From Aphrocallistes beatrix (lineage: Eukaryota > Porifera > Hexactinellida > Sceptrulophora > Aphrocallistidae), in assembly GCA_963281255.1 (NCBI GenBank), contig OY725500.1:2909184-2973183 (forward strand): a DNA stretch of 64,000 nt, read 5' to 3'. How positions within the stretch are numbered: the stretch's first letter is position 1; each line of letters opens with the position of its first letter. The position numbers and the translations under genes were made by a program. Shown piece after piece: positions 10,742 through 22,303 of this stretch. The notes below the pieces were generated by a model, which saw only the letters and a list, made by a program, of their open reading frames with translations, made no database searches and was not told the origin of the DNA.

Positions 10742-10977
10742 TTCTATTATTTTTAAACACTATGTTGTCACCTTAATCTGGTGCGAAATTTTTGATCTGA
10801 TAGCTTAAAAATCGTAAAATAGTGGTGCATATAATTTTTGTGTGTTCATTTTACCAAGAAAACTTAAATTGACAACAGTATTTATTATAGTTCCGAAATA
10901 CATTGAACTTTAACTATAGTCATTATATAACGCTATTTATAGAAAAACTTCCAGCCGCAATTATGACCTTAGAAAAT
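10742..10977. other. AT-rich interval between the RAG1-like gene and the MULE end
   Basis: Nothing coding is seen. If the RAG1-like element has a right terminus it should be here, but I cannot point to a matching pair of ends. Confidence 0.4.
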
Positions 10978-11243
10978 GGCATTAGTCCTACTTTATTCTA
11001 ATGTAGGCGTTAGTCCTACTCTTAGAAAATAGCATTAGTACTACTCTTTTAAAATTAAAGTATTAATTTGTGCCACCCCATAATTTCTAACGTATTATAT
11101 TATGAAGTTATAAAGAAAGTAACGATGAAGCTTTATTATGAAAGTATAATGAAATTGTAGTGAAAGTAATGATGAAGTGATGAAAGTTGCTGAAAGGAAA
11201 AATATTGAAAGATTCTGGTAGTAGTTGAAGATTGGTTTAATAA

Positions 11244-11720
11244 TCAGTTCAGAAATATTTGTATCTTGTCTACGATTGCTGCTCTGCAGGTTGGACAGGT
11301 CTGAGCCGTTTCTGTTATAATGTTGCTACACTGGGTGCAACAGTTAACATGTTTACATGGCAAGAAAAGCCATGTAAACTCACGCTCAGTAAGAAAAACT
11401 ACACATAAATTTCTAACCGGTGATTCTTGCCTTTCTTCTTCTTCATCACTCTCATCCGTAATATCTGAAATGGATATGATGCTAGAATCATCCAAAGTAA
11501 TTGAGTAAGTTAGAGAGCGGAATATAGAGGCTAAAAATTCCCATGGAGTATAGATGCCATTAGTAAGTTTTTCTTTGCAGTCTTTCCTGTATTCAAAATC
11601 GAGCATGACTTGTCTTATCCTTGACCTACTGATTTCTCTTCCTAATTGTAATCGATAAATCTGATTTTCGTAATCTGCTATTACATCATTTAGAATTGCC
11701 TTGAATTTCCAAATTCGCCA
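11244..11720 (-). pseudogene. MULE transposase C-terminus with IAP-type RING
   Basis: The frame opens upstream of its first Met: WRIWKFKAILNDVIADYEN, IYRLQLGREISRSRIRQV, then an acidic linker (ITDESDEEEERQ), then a C-terminal RING: NLCVVFLTEREF, LFLPCKHVNCCTQC, TCPTCRAAI. The PCxH..C..C..CPxCR pattern is that of IAP/MUL1-like E3 ligases; the second ligand of the first CxxC pair is Phe (CVVF), so metal site 1 is incomplete. It is the downstream half of the MULE coding region at 14990-15840, now separated by the LINE. A RING on a transposase could recruit ubiquitin machinery, which is inference. Confidence 0.7.
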
Positions 11721-11724
11721 AATT

Positions 11725-12110
11725 CACTTCCGAATCCTAATTCTCCTCTTCTTCCTACTCCACCACAACCACCAACCATTCCTCACTATAGGCCTACACC
11801 TCTCCTCCCTCTTCCTTGGAGGCCTATCTCCTCACTCAGCTCGCACTCTCCTAGTATAAATAGGATCGAGTCAGCTGATCTTCCACTTCCGAATCCTAAT
11901 TCTCCTCTTCTTCCTACTCCACCACAACCACCAACCATTCCTCACTATAGGCCTACACCTCTCCTCCCTCTTCCTTGGAGGCCTATCTCCTCACTCAGCT
12001 CGCACTCTCCTAGTATAAATAGGATCGAGTCAGCTGATCTTCCACTTCCGAATCCTAATTCTCCTCTTCTTCTACTCCACCACAACCACCAACCATTCCT
12101 CACTATAGGC
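11725..12110 (+). repeat. 159-bp tandem monomers at the 5' end of the LINE
   Basis: Starts at 11725, 11884 and 12043 each read CACTTCCGAATCCTAATTCT; two full units and a partial third are present. Each full unit includes CTAGTATAAATAGGATCGAG, a TATA-like box. This resembles promoter monomers at the 5' end of some L1 elements. Confidence 0.9.
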
Positions 12111-12117
12111 ATATACC

Positions 12118-12891
12118 CTCCTTGATCGTGCTAGGTCAGCACATCGTCAGGGTGGAGGCACTGCACTTCTCTGTCGTGATTCCTTCACGCTGAAGTGCAA
12201 TGCATCTGGTGAAGTATCATCTTTTGAGTTCTCGGACTGGACTATCTCTTCTTCTGAAATCTCCCTTCGTATTATCCTAATTTATCGGCCTCCCTACTCA
12301 AGGAATCATCCTATTTCTATTTCTACCTTCCTTGATCAGTTTTCTTCTCTCCTCGGACCCATCCTCTTATGCAAGGAGCCCCTAATAATAACTGGAGACT
12401 TCAATAGCCATGTTGACATCCCGTCTGAGTCTTTACAGTTCTCCGAGCTCCTGCGTTCTCTATCTTTGATCCAGCATGTGAATCAGCCAACTCATGAGAA
12501 GGGTCACATTCTCGATCTAATAATATCCCGTTCTGCAGACAACATCATCCTCTCTGATCCCTCTCCTGTCCATCTATTCTCTGACCATTTCTCCATATCT
12601 TGTAGTCTCTCGCTTTCCAAACCTTCTCTTTCCTCTCGGGAGGTTACCTATCGTTCCAAATCCATCAACCTCCCAATCTTTCTTGCTGATCTCGCTTCCT
12701 CTAATCTATGTGCTAGCCCACCTGATCATCTTGAGGAAATTATTGTATTATATAACAGCACCCTATCCTCTATCTATGATCAGCATGCTCCTCCGCGATC
12801 CAAAACCATAGTCACCCGTCCCCGTGTCCCTTGGTTCACCAGTAGCATCAAGCAGGCCAAGCGAGTGAGAAGGAAAGCTGAACGGAAGTGA
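12118..12891 (+). pseudogene. LINE endonuclease-region ORF, 5' part
   Basis: Reading from about 12118: GGGTALLCRDSF, IYRPPYSRN, then GDFNSHVD (about 12397), then HILDLIISRS and SDHFSISCSL. These are APE-type endonuclease motifs. The amino end of the domain (the usual ETWL segment) is missing, replaced by the monomer region. The frame stops at 12889-12891 with TGA. A further 190 bp, broken by stops and frame changes, joins it to the RT frame. Confidence 0.75.
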
Positions 12892-13080
12892 CGCCAGTCT
12901 AATGACCCTGACCATTTGGCTGAATTCAAGCATCAGAGGAATCTTGTGACTGACCTGATGAACAGGGAACGTCAGTCAGTCCTGTCATGACCAGCGCTCA
13001 CTCTTCCGTAAGGCTAACACACTTCTCGGCTTACGCCAGCAACAGGTCCTACCACCTCATGCTGATAAGGCTGCTCTTTC

Positions 13081-14752
13081 TCAGGAACTCGCCAACTTCT
13101 TTGTTCTTAAGGTAGATAACATCCGTTCCACCATTGATTCAAGTGCATCGTCGTCTTCCGTTACCCCCTCAGATAATTCAAACATCAAATTCCAACATAC
13201 TTTCCACCAATTCAAAGAATTATCTGAGGAAGAAATTGTTTCCCTTGTTTCCTCTGCTCCTAATAAATCTTGCATCCTCGATCCTATCCCAGCATCCTTG
13301 GTCAAATCATCTCTACCCATCCTAGCGCCCATCCTTACGAAAATCGTAAATGGTTCCCTCTCCACTGGTCATTTTCCTTCTCCCTGGAAGCGCCATCATC
13401 TTCCCAAACTTAAAAGACCAAATCTTGATCCCATCTTCTCTAACTATCGTCCACTTAGCAATCTTACTTTCATTTCTAAGATCACTGAGAGGGCCGCTTC
13501 CATCCAGCTCGTGAATCATATTACATTACATCATCTCTTCCCCGGGACGCAGTCTGCCTATCGTAAACACCACAGTACGGAGACTGCGCTCCTGAAGGTC
13601 ACAAACGACATCCTCCTCAGCATGAATCGCCAACACGTATCCCTTCTGGTTCTTCTTGATCTTCGCTCAGCCTTCGACACCGTCGACCATACCATCTTAC
13701 TCAACCGTCTCCAGTCTCATTTCGGCATTTGCGGCTCTTCTCTGTCTTGGTTTGAATCTTACCTCACTGGTAGGACTCAATTCGTCTCGATTAAGGGTTC
13801 TAATTCCTCCAATATCCCGGTCCAACACGGAGTTCCTCAGGGTTCTTGTCTTGGTCCGCTTCTCTTTAGCCTCTATACTAGTCCTCTATTCGACCTCATT
13901 AGGTCCCACCTCCCCGACATGCACTGCTATGCCGACGATACTCAGGTCTATCTTTCTTTTAAACCCGGTTCCATCTCTTCTGAAGAATCTGCTTTCTCCG
14001 CCATCCAATCTTGCATCTCCGCGATCCGTTCCTGGCTCCTCATCAACAAGTTGCTTATCAATGACACCAAGACTGAGTTCCTTATAATAGGGACTCGTCA
14101 ACAACTATCTAAAGTTCAAACTGATAGCATCTCTGTTGGTGAGTCGAGAATCTCTTCTTCCAAAGAAGTACGGAATCTTGGAACTTAGCTCGACAATACC
14201 CTCTCAATGTCTACTCAGGTCAGCAAAGTTGCCTCCTCCTCCTTCTATTAGATCTATAACATCCGGCGTATTAGAAAGTATCTCTCTAGGGAAGTCTGTG
14301 AAACTCTTGTTAATTCTCTTATCACATCTCGTCTTGATTATTGTAACAGTCTCTTGTATGGTTGCCCCTCATCCCTCTTAGCTCGACTCCAGCGAGTCCA
14401 GAACAGTGCAGCCAGGCTTATCTACAATGTCTCTCGTACCTTTTCGTCATCTCCTCTTCTTATTAACCTCCACTGGCTGCCTGTTAAACATCGTATCCTC
14501 TTCAAAATCCCCCTCATAACTTACAAAGCCATCCATATTCTTGCTCCGGACTATATCATCCAGCTCATACAGGTTAAGTCATCCAATCGTACTCTACGAT
14601 CATCCAACGCCATCCTCCTTGAGCATCCTACTATCAAATCTTCCAAAACTCTGGGTGATCGTGCATTCACTTTAGCTGCGCCTGTTGAGTGGAATCTTCT
14701 GCCTCCGAGCATTCGGAATGCCCCCTCCTTCTTCTCTTCAAAAAACTCTTGA
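13081..14752 (+). pseudogene. LINE reverse transcriptase ORF
   Basis: The RT frame runs to 14188, where a TAG follows RNLGT (family sequence normally has a Trp-like codon here), and continues in other frames with TLVNSLITSRLDYCNSLLYG, RLQRVQNSAARLIYN and LHWLPVKHRILFKI, the conserved C-terminal segment of this clade. The catalytic YADD is intact at about 13929. Stops and frame changes make the copy inactive as it stands. Minus-strand frames here are shadows. Confidence 0.85.
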
Positions 14753-14989
14753 AAACTCATCTTTTTCGTATCGCGCACGACACATCCACTTAAATTAATT
14801 TCAATGCATATACATACCTTACAAGCATACATACACATACATACGCATACAACACATACATACGTACATGCATAACACACACCTACTTTTATTGAATTGT
14901 ACAGCGCACTTGAACATATTAATATGGAATCTGCGCTATATAAATGTATATTATTATTATTATTATTAATTCTCGATTATTTCGATAGC

Positions 14990-15838
14990 TTGAGACCAAT
15001 CCACACTTTTGTATAGTTTCCAGATTGATTGAGTTAAATGGAACCAACATCCATATATTCTTGCTCCTGGATAGATATGCTTAAACGCGTTCCGAGATCC
15101 TTTTTCCCAATCAGACATTATGTTTGTTGGTTGTAATTGTGGGATAAGACTGTATTTTTAGGATTACTGCTGTATAGAGTTCCTCATCTTTATGAGTCAT
15201 CAAACAATGAATTGCTGGGAGACTGTGTCTTCCAATCGTTAGAAAAATAGTGAACAACTGCTGATAGAATAGTCTTGGTATAACATAAAACGTGCCATCA
15301 AATTGAATGTTAATAATGTCTCATATCATATTGTATATTTTTTCCGAAAAGAAAATCACAGCTATTCTCTCGTCTAATATGATTGTAGACCTAAAATTCA
15401 TTGCAAAATTTGTTGTTGGTAATTGCTCACAAAATGCAATTGCAGACTTCGGTATAGTCGGTTGTGATAACCTTCTCGCTCTAAACATTAGAGATTCTTT
15501 GAAAGTTATTCTATGAGCTGCGGGATCAGACCTGGTAACATCATTAAATACGTCGCGAAGGTTGCCGTGAGAAGTGCTTGCCCTTTTCCTGCATCGTGAT
15601 TTTAATGCAAACACTTCTGAGTCATAGATACCTACTTGATTATTATGCTCTGACTTTAGATATACTAAATTAAGTTCGGTATTCATTTTAGCCGTCCCTT
15701 TGCACCCATTCCTGAATAAAACACATTTTAGGTAATGCAATCAGATTTTTTTCTGTAAAAATATCGAAATCCATCAGGAGTTGTGATGGCTTTACCTCCT
15801 TTGCGTTTGTATTCTTCAATATAATATTCCATAAATTT
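14990..15838 (-). pseudogene. FLYWCH zinc finger and MULE transposase core, upstream half
   Basis: A minus-strand ATG at 15838 begins MEYYIEEYKRKGGKAITTP, DGFRYFYRKKSD. After a frame change near 15745 comes the FLYWCH finger: CVLFRNGCKGTAKM, HNNQ. Then RKRASTSHGNLRDVFNDV; an in-frame TGA near 15321; QFDGTFYVIPRLFYQQLFTI, the first MULE catalytic block; IHCLMTHKDEELY; SDWEKGSRNAFKHIYPGARI; and YGCWFHLTQS, the CxxH block. The coding region is cut by the LINE at about 14968 and resumes at 11720. At least two frame changes and one stop make it a pseudogene. Confidence 0.8.
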
Positions 15839-16565
15839 AGATAGCAATAGTAAATAACTCGAATAAGAATAAGATGTTATGCATGTTGCACGATATTGTA
15901 TTCAACGTGAACTGAGTATACATACTAGTAGTTGTTGATAAACACATTGACTTGTATAGATTTGACAACAATCGATGATTAACAAAAGCGAAACTAATAC
16001 ATATATGCACTTGTATGATTAACAGCAAGTCGATAAAAATAAATAATTCAATAATAGAAGTATGGGATTACTTATCTTTCACTGAGTGACAGGTCAGTAA
16101 TCCCATATTTGTATGGGGAATACACATTTTCTGTTATTTTATTACTGAGTAACAATCACTCAGTGACAGATAAGTAATCCCTAGAAGTACGTATTAGACA
16201 TAGTCTTAAAATATAATAAAAAAATATTACTTTAAGGTGGAAGGACTAACGTCTACATTAGGACTAATTCAATTTTATAAGAGTAGGACTAACGCCTTCA
16301 TCTGAATAAAGTAGGACTAATGCAAATTTAGGAGTAGGACCATGGCCTACTTAATATATGGCTAAATATGTTACCGAGGTCAGTTTTTGATGAGTGGAGA
16401 TATTTATCAGCGTATAATTCGAAAAATATGCATGATAGGCAATATAAATATATTACCTTCATATATAAATATGACATCAAAGTACGTATTAGTAAAAATG
16501 CTCAAAAATGTGATTAGTCATCATGTGGTTATGAAATGTGTTATTTTTAGAACAAAAAATGTTAT

Positions 16566-16690
16566 TTAACCCGAGCACGTCCAGGAATGTTGAATTGAAA
16601 GTGAAAGTTAATTGAAAGTAAACTGAAAATGAAACTGAAAGCTGGGTCATTTCTATTTATACCTTTGACCCCAAGTAATCCTCGGGTTAA
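16566..16690 (+). mobile_element. TTAA-flanked piggyBac-type MITE, 117 bp
   Basis: TTAA-CCCGAG...CTCGGG-TTAA. The right arm of FB2 has the empty site (a single TTAA at 18073-18076), which proves insertion with TTAA duplication. Inside are GAAAGTGAAAG-type runs and GGTCA-TTTCTATTTATACCT-TTGACCCC, a TATA-like box (TATAAATAG on the minus strand) framed by an inverted GGGTCA pair. Confidence 0.88.
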
Positions 16691-16941
16691 ACATGTTTTA
16701 GACATAGTTTTCAACTATTGTGAAGTTTGATTGTTATGCATAATAACAAAAGGAGATAGTTGATTGAAAAAATGTGTATTATATGATCGGAATGTGGATG
16801 CATTCCTGTGTTGCTATGGAAACGCATTTTCCTATATTAGAGCCATAACTCGAAAATATGAGTGCTATTGATAAGAACTTGATACCAGTCGTTCGGCAAT
16901 AGTTGACTTCCTATTGACTAATAATACACTTCGGTGCAGTA

Positions 16942-17726
16942 TCTTATATATTAAAATGCTAGGATTTTTTTTGTTTTTGTGTGTGTTTGTCCGAATTGAT
17001 TGAAGAATTGGGAAGTCGTAGAGGTGTAAAAATTTGCATGTAGGTGTCAAATGATATGCCTACGATTAAGTTCTAAGATCTAAGCGAAATTTTCACATCT
17101 CTGCAAAAAAAATGGAAAACAATTTTTCGCACCTTTTCTATACAAAATAAATGACTACACTATTACAATAGAAATCATTGTACCGGTACGCCACTACAAT
17201 AAATAGATCGTCATTGTTATTAATACTTCAAAGCCACAACTTATGTTTGATATCTTAAATATATTATAGTGTATGGCTATAAAAAAGATTAGCTGCATAT
17301 TTTCACACCTTTATATACATATTTTCACACCATTTGATGAATTTTGAAAATAATGCTAGAGACTAGCTTCCAACGGGTGACATGGGGTTTTCAGGGGTGT
17401 AGATTTCGAATATCATATTTTCAGATCTATATGATAATTATTTGTTTACTTTTGTTTACAATAGATACATAAAGTAAACAAATTACAAAAATGGGCTAGA
17501 AACTTGCTTTCAACGGTTGACATGGAGTTTGTAGTGCTGTATATTTTGAATATTATATTTTCGGATCCATATGAGAAATTATTCGTCGACCTTTGTTTAC
17601 AATATTTATTTAAAGGAAAAAAATCCAAAATATGTTTGATTGAGTGACTCCAGGCGCCCGCAGGGCGACTCTGCGGACACGCAGTGTCCGCAAGCCGCGC
17701 AGCGCAAGCAAGCGAAGCGTGCTTGT
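16942..17726 (+). mobile_element. GC-hairpin-ended element, family 2, copy 1
   Basis: It starts A|TCTTATATATTAAAATGC, then TTTTTGTTTTTGTG and GTCCGAATTGATTGAAGAAT. The 3' end has CTGCGGACACGCAGTGTCCG then CGCGCAGCGCAAGCAAGCGA and GCTTGT. The other FB2 arm gives the approximate empty site (GTGCAGTAAATTCAATAG), showing no obvious target duplication, as expected of a Helitron-like insertion. Confidence 0.75.
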
Positions 17727-18372
17727 ATTCAATAGATCTTGAGTTATGTTGATATTTGGAGAAAAAAATATGATCTATCTCAAATTCTATAACTGTGAAC
17801 AACTCAAGATCTATTGAATTTACTGCACTGAAGTGTATTATTAGTCAATAGGAAGTCAACTATTGCCGAACGACTGGTATCAAGTTCTTATCAATAGCAC
17901 TCATATTTTTCAAGTTATGGCTCTAATATAGGAAAATGCGTTTCCATAGCAACACAGGAATGCATCCACATTCCGATCATATAATTAACATTTTTTCAAT
18001 CAACTATCTCCTTTTGTTATTATGCATAACAATCAAGCTTCACAATAGTTGAAGACTATGTCTAAAACACGTTTAAATAACGACATTTTTTGTTCTAAAA
18101 ATAACAAATTTCATAACCACATGATGACTAATCACATTTTTGAGCATTTTTACTAATACTTTGATGTCATATTTATATATGAAGGCAATACATTTCTATT
18201 GCCTATCATGCATATTTTTCGAATTATACGCTGATAAATATTTCCACTCATCAAAAACTGGCCTTCTCGGTGACATATTTAGCCGTATATTAAGTAGGCC
18301 ATGGTAGGACTAACGTCTACAAATCAGGATTAGGACTAACGTCTTCATATGGAGTAGGACTAACGACGCGTC

Positions 18373-19837
18373 CCCGGTTTAACTACCCTCATGTTATGGC
18401 TTCGCTAAGTTCGCTTTTTATACTTCCTATATTACACACATCAAATATCAAATTATACAATACAAGGTAACTATAAGCTAAGTTGACTAATTCATGAATT
18501 ATTAGAAGAATTACTGAAAATTCAAATCTATATATTTCAAATAAATATAATCCCATCTTTTTCTAACTGAAATATCCGGTAGATTTAATTTAAGTAACTT
18601 TTGTAAGCCGTTTTATCTAATCCCTCTTATAATGTTTGAAATTTTGAGTACTTCATGATTTGAATAATTCATAATTCTTCGCCATTTTCAATGAATTAGT
18701 CAAATAAGACTATAAGTATAAACATAGGAATACATAATCATGAATGTCTTCTTCATTTATAATGAACATTAAAAATAAAATAATATTTTGAAGGGTTGTT
18801 TTTCGATTTTTAACTACTAAGTAAGAATTGGACATTTATGTCTAAGTAGTTAAGAAGATTATATAACTTCTAATAACTTAGCTCAACATCAGAGGCTTAT
18901 ATTCGTGTGATAAGCACCTATTTTAAACTCTATGCTTCGCATGTGCAGATCTCCGCCCCAAATTAACCAGGAAACCGCTTGTATGATTAGTAAACAAATG
19001 AATATTCTTGACTAAAATTGAAAACATTCATAATTATCTATTATATACACAAACAATCTACAAGGAGATAACGTATTTCAAATGCTAAATAATGCTCAAT
19101 AGAAATGGGGAAGCTGATAATGTCCTATGATTCAATCGGAATTTAGCATGCGACTTAGTCCAGAATTTGCTCTGCGATAATTTAAATTTCGGAATTTCCA
19201 ACTACTCTAAGGAATTTGTCCTAAGATAATTTCGAGTTCGGAACTAGTGCTACGACTCAGGTACGGAATTTGCCCTAGGCTGATTTAGAGTTCGGAATTC
19301 GTGCTACGAATGGCGGAACATGCTCGTGGGAAAAAGGACAACTTCAGGCGATTTAGACAAACCTAAGAAAGCATAAAAAACCATAATATCAGTTATTGCT
19401 AGCGGAGTAATCGAAGCGAACGAAGGTATGATTTAGTCACAAAGTACTTATGGTAGAACTGTAACCGGATTATAACTTTTATACTCAGGCCAGATAGCGG
19501 CAAATATTCCTTTGAATAGGTTGATTGAATAAGCCCGAAATATACTTCGGAATAAGGCTGAAATATCCATATGAAATAAGGCCAAATAATATTCAATACT
19601 GGAATAAGGAAGAATTTTCAAATCCGGAATTAGGACAAATAATTTTCAGAACTGGAATAAGTCCATCGCTTATAGAATTACGGTAATCAGTATAATAAAT
19701 TTTATCCTTTTTTTATAGTTATGTGTAATTCATACACAGTTTTACTTGCATACACCCAAGTGATCATCCAAACGCTGGTTTGACCAGCATTTGTAGCCTA
19801 AAATTGTATTACCATAATTTTAAATTGTGAATATATC
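18373..19837. repeat. AT-rich interval with degenerate short tandem repeats
   Basis: No gene is recognised. At about 19140-19310, diverged units of about 60 bp around GGAATTTGYCCTAAGATAAT and GAGTTCGGAA recur three to four times. At about 19550-19680, GGAATAAGGCC-like units recur. These resemble worn subterminal repeats of a MULE-like element; similar units (complement) lie at 63830-63990. Confidence 0.5.
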
Positions 19838-20038
19838 CAGTGCCGGATTAAGGTATGTTGAGGCCCCTAAGCTAAATGAGTGTCGGAGGCCCTCGAATGA
19901 GTTTTTATAGGGTGTAAACAAGGGCGGCGCTAGCGCGCCACCACTGATGGAGCTGAAACGGGCTGAATATTTTTTTAAGGGGCTGACACAGCTAACTGTT
20001 ATTTAGAGCAAATATTCATTTGTACTTTTTTTTTCAAA

Positions 20039-20347
20039 TACAGTGGGACCTCTGTAATCTGAGACTCGTTGGCATACGAAAAATATGTCTAATTATCGAG
20101 GTAATTTTCAATGTATACTACTTAATTGGGACACTGTGTCCCAACCAATAAATGACAATTTTGGACAAGAAATTCTACCAAATTTACCACTAACTGCCAA
20201 ATTTCTGCCTTTTACGGGAACAAAAATCTCCAAATGTCTTAAGCCGTATACAGTTAATGAGAATACACCAATCTGGTTAAAAATCAGTGTCGCATTATAT
20301 AAGTGTTCCAGATTTTCAAGGTGTCGAATTACGGAGGTTCCACAATA
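20039..20347. mobile_element. pogo/Tc1-like MITE
   Basis: TA-CAGTGGGACCTCTGTAAT at the left, ATTACGGAGGTTCCAC-aaTA at the right. The inverted ends and flanking TA fit a pogo/Tigger-type miniature. The 91-codon plus frame spanning it has no recognisable domain. Confidence 0.65.
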
Positions 20348-20427
20348 CTCATTTTCCTAAGAAAAGATTTCTTTTAAGAAATTTAAGTATTCTCAGTAGT
20401 AACGATATAATGACGATTCGATACTAG

Positions 20428-20532
20428 TAAAGTGCAACTTCGATTATCTGAAGGTCGATTAACCGAACTTTAGCCTATCAGAACAGTTTTGTTTGGTCCC
20501 AAAGAGTTTGGATAAACCGAGGTTGCACTGTA
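20428..20532. mobile_element. pogo/Tc1-like MITE, 105 bp
   Basis: TA-AAGTGCAACTTCGATTAT at the left, ATAAACCGAGGTTGCACTG-TA at the right; TA flanks, inverted ends, no coding. Confidence 0.65.
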
Positions 20533-20952
20533 ATTAGTATTTTCAAAAAGAAAATAATATTGGTATTTCTACAGTAAGGATGAATTTATTGTCCTTGACT
20601 ATGGTCGACAAATTTTGAAGAACAGTTGTTTACAATAACTACGGTGTTAGTGTACTTTTACAAGCAAGTTTCGAAATTAAAATTTGGAGAAAGGTGATAC
20701 ACCCGCTTAGGACTGATGGGGCTAACTAATGGGGCTGACGAATATTTAGATGGGGCGCTAGCCCCATGCTAGCGCCGCCACTGGGTGTAACCAAAATTCC
20801 GAAGAGATCGGACATAAGTATTCATTATTGTTACTTACGAGTTACGACCTTGCATGCTCCTAAATTTTTTTCTTCTGGCGAGCAATATTTATAAGGAAAG
20901 TAGTTATAAAATGAAGGTAAAGGCTATCTATAACTAAATTGATAACACAACA

Positions 20953-21513
20953 TCCTTACTATTAAAACTCGATTAATGTGTATATATGTGTATATATATA
21001 TATATAGTATATATATATCTGTAACGAATTGATTGAAGAAACTGCTGGTCACAGAAAGCTGATTTTTGGCATGTGGGAGTCTTTTGGCTATGGCTCCAGT
21101 AAGTTCTGAGCTCAGAGCAAAATGTCGACTCATCATGGAATTATGACGTCATTGTCACATTTTCAAAAGTTAAGCAATACAGTTATTCGAGCATAACTCA
21201 GCCATTATAGGAGATAGAAGGCTGAAATTTTAATAGAATCTGTATACTAACATATCTCACATATGATGCAGCTATCATCAAAAAATGATGACTCATCACT
21301 TTGTTATGACGTCATCATTACTCATCAAAATTTTTAAAATTGATAAATTTGGTGATTTTTCGTGCGATATCGATTATAACAGTAGGACAGACGTATTTAT
21401 AGATGTTATCTCCCTTATATTTAACCAATGGGACCCCAGGCGACCGAAGGGAGCCTCCGGCGGACACAAAGTGTCCGCCAGCCGCGCAGCGCAAGCAAGC
21501 GAAGCGCACTTGT
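20953..21513 (+). mobile_element. GC-hairpin-ended element, family 1, copy 2
   Basis: Same start (A|TCCTTACTATTAAAACTCG), body and 3' hairpin module as the copy at 7954-8524, closely similar along the whole length. Ends AAGCGCACTTGT. Confidence 0.8.
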
Positions 21514-21545
21514 AATATATTAACTGGAGAATACACCTGCTGGTA

Positions 21546-22303
21546 TCTTATACTATATTAAAATGCTAGGATTTTTTTTTTGTTTGTTTGTTTGTTTGTC
21601 CGAATTGATTGAAGAATTGGCAAGTCGTAGAAATACGAAAATTGGCATGTAGGTGTCAAATGATGAATCTAGGATTAAGTTCGAAAAGCTAAGCGAAATT
21701 TTCACACCTCTGCAAAAAAAAATGGAAAACAATTTTTCACACCTTTTCTATTCAATACTATGTACGGCTTCAATCTCACAATAGAAAAATTATACGACAA
21801 TATTGTAGGCTGTAATTGTAATTAATACTTCAAAGCAATAACTTATATAAATGTTTCAATTATATATTATCGTGTATGGCAGTTAAAAAGGTTATTTGTA
21901 TATTTTCACACCTTTATATACATATTTTCACACGATTTGACGAATTTTGAAAATTATGCTAGAAACTAGCTTCCAACGGTTGACATGGGGTTTTTAGGGG
22001 TGTAAATTTCGAATATCATATTTTCAGATCGATATGATAAATTATTTGTTTACTTTTGTTTACAATAGATACATAAAGTAAACAAATTACAAAAATAGGT
22101 TAGAAACTAGCTTCAGGGGTGTAGATTTCGAATATCGGATCCATATGAAAAATTATTCGTTGACGTTTGTTTCCAATATATATATAAAGGGAAAAAAATT
22201 CCAAAAATAGTTTAGATTGAGTAACTCCAGGCGCCCGCAGGGCGACTCTGCGGACACGCAGTGTCCGCAAGCCGCGCAGCGCAAGCAAGCGAAGCGCGCT
22301 TGT
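21546..22303 (+). mobile_element. GC-hairpin-ended element, family 2, copy 2
   Basis: Starts A|TCTTATACTATATTAAAATG; ends AAGCGCGCTTGT. Closely similar to 16942-17726. Separated from copy 2 of family 1 by only about 30 bp. Families 1 and 2 share the starts (TCYTTA..TATTAAAA), the GAATTGATTGAAGAA box and the terminal module, but little of the body. Confidence 0.8.

Larger units (their letters stand above)
11721..14968 (+). mobile_element. L2/CR1-type LINE inserted in the MULE
   Basis: Order: 159-bp 5' monomers (11725-12110), endonuclease segments, reverse transcriptase, 3' UTR ending CGCTATATAAATGTAT and an (ATT)n tail at about 14942-14966. AATTC occurs at both junctions (11721 and 14966) and may be a short target duplication. 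The RT has the L2/CR1-like run SNYRPLSNLTF, HSTETALLKVTNDILL, LDLRSAFDTVDH, GVPQGSCLGPLLFSLY, YADDTQVYL. The small number of breaks suggests a fairly recent insertion. Confidence 0.88.
16340..18304. mobile_element. Fold-back element FB2 in the MULE right terminal repeat
   Basis: CCATGGCCTACTTAATATA at 16340 pairs with its complement ending at 18304; the arms match over about 480-600 bp. MULE end sequence (AGTAGGACTAACG) resumes immediately on the right, so FB2 inserted there. The left arm carries a TTAA element (16566-16690) absent from the right arm, and the inner part holds a hairpin-ended element (16942-17726). Both arms carry the core CATTCCTGTGTTGCTATGG. Confidence 0.82.
10978..18372 (-). 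mobile_element. FLYWCH-type MULE transposon carrying nested insertions
   Basis: The left end (10978-11050) reads GCATTAGTCCTACTTTATTC and GGCGTTAGTCCTACTCTTAG; its inverse is at 16236-16339 and continues at 18305-18372, beyond fold-back element FB2. The ends are built from diverged copies of TTAGTCCTACT, a subterminal repeat pattern common in MULEs. Between them, on the minus strand, are FLYWCH, MULE transposase and RING coding pieces. A LINE splits the coding region. Removing the LINE and FB2 leaves about 2.2 kb of MULE. Confidence 0.75.
19919..20783. mobile_element. hAT MITE nested in the larger hAT element
   Basis: CAAGGGCGGCGCTAGC at the left pairs with GCTAGCGCCGCCACTG at the right; flanks are GGTGTAAA and GGTGTAAC, a 7/8 match to an 8-bp duplication. 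Two pogo-like MITEs lie inside it. Confidence 0.75.

Noticed and set aside
13081-14880. Minus-strand frames of 60-110 codons
   Set aside because: They are shadows of the LINE reverse transcriptase frame on the plus strand.
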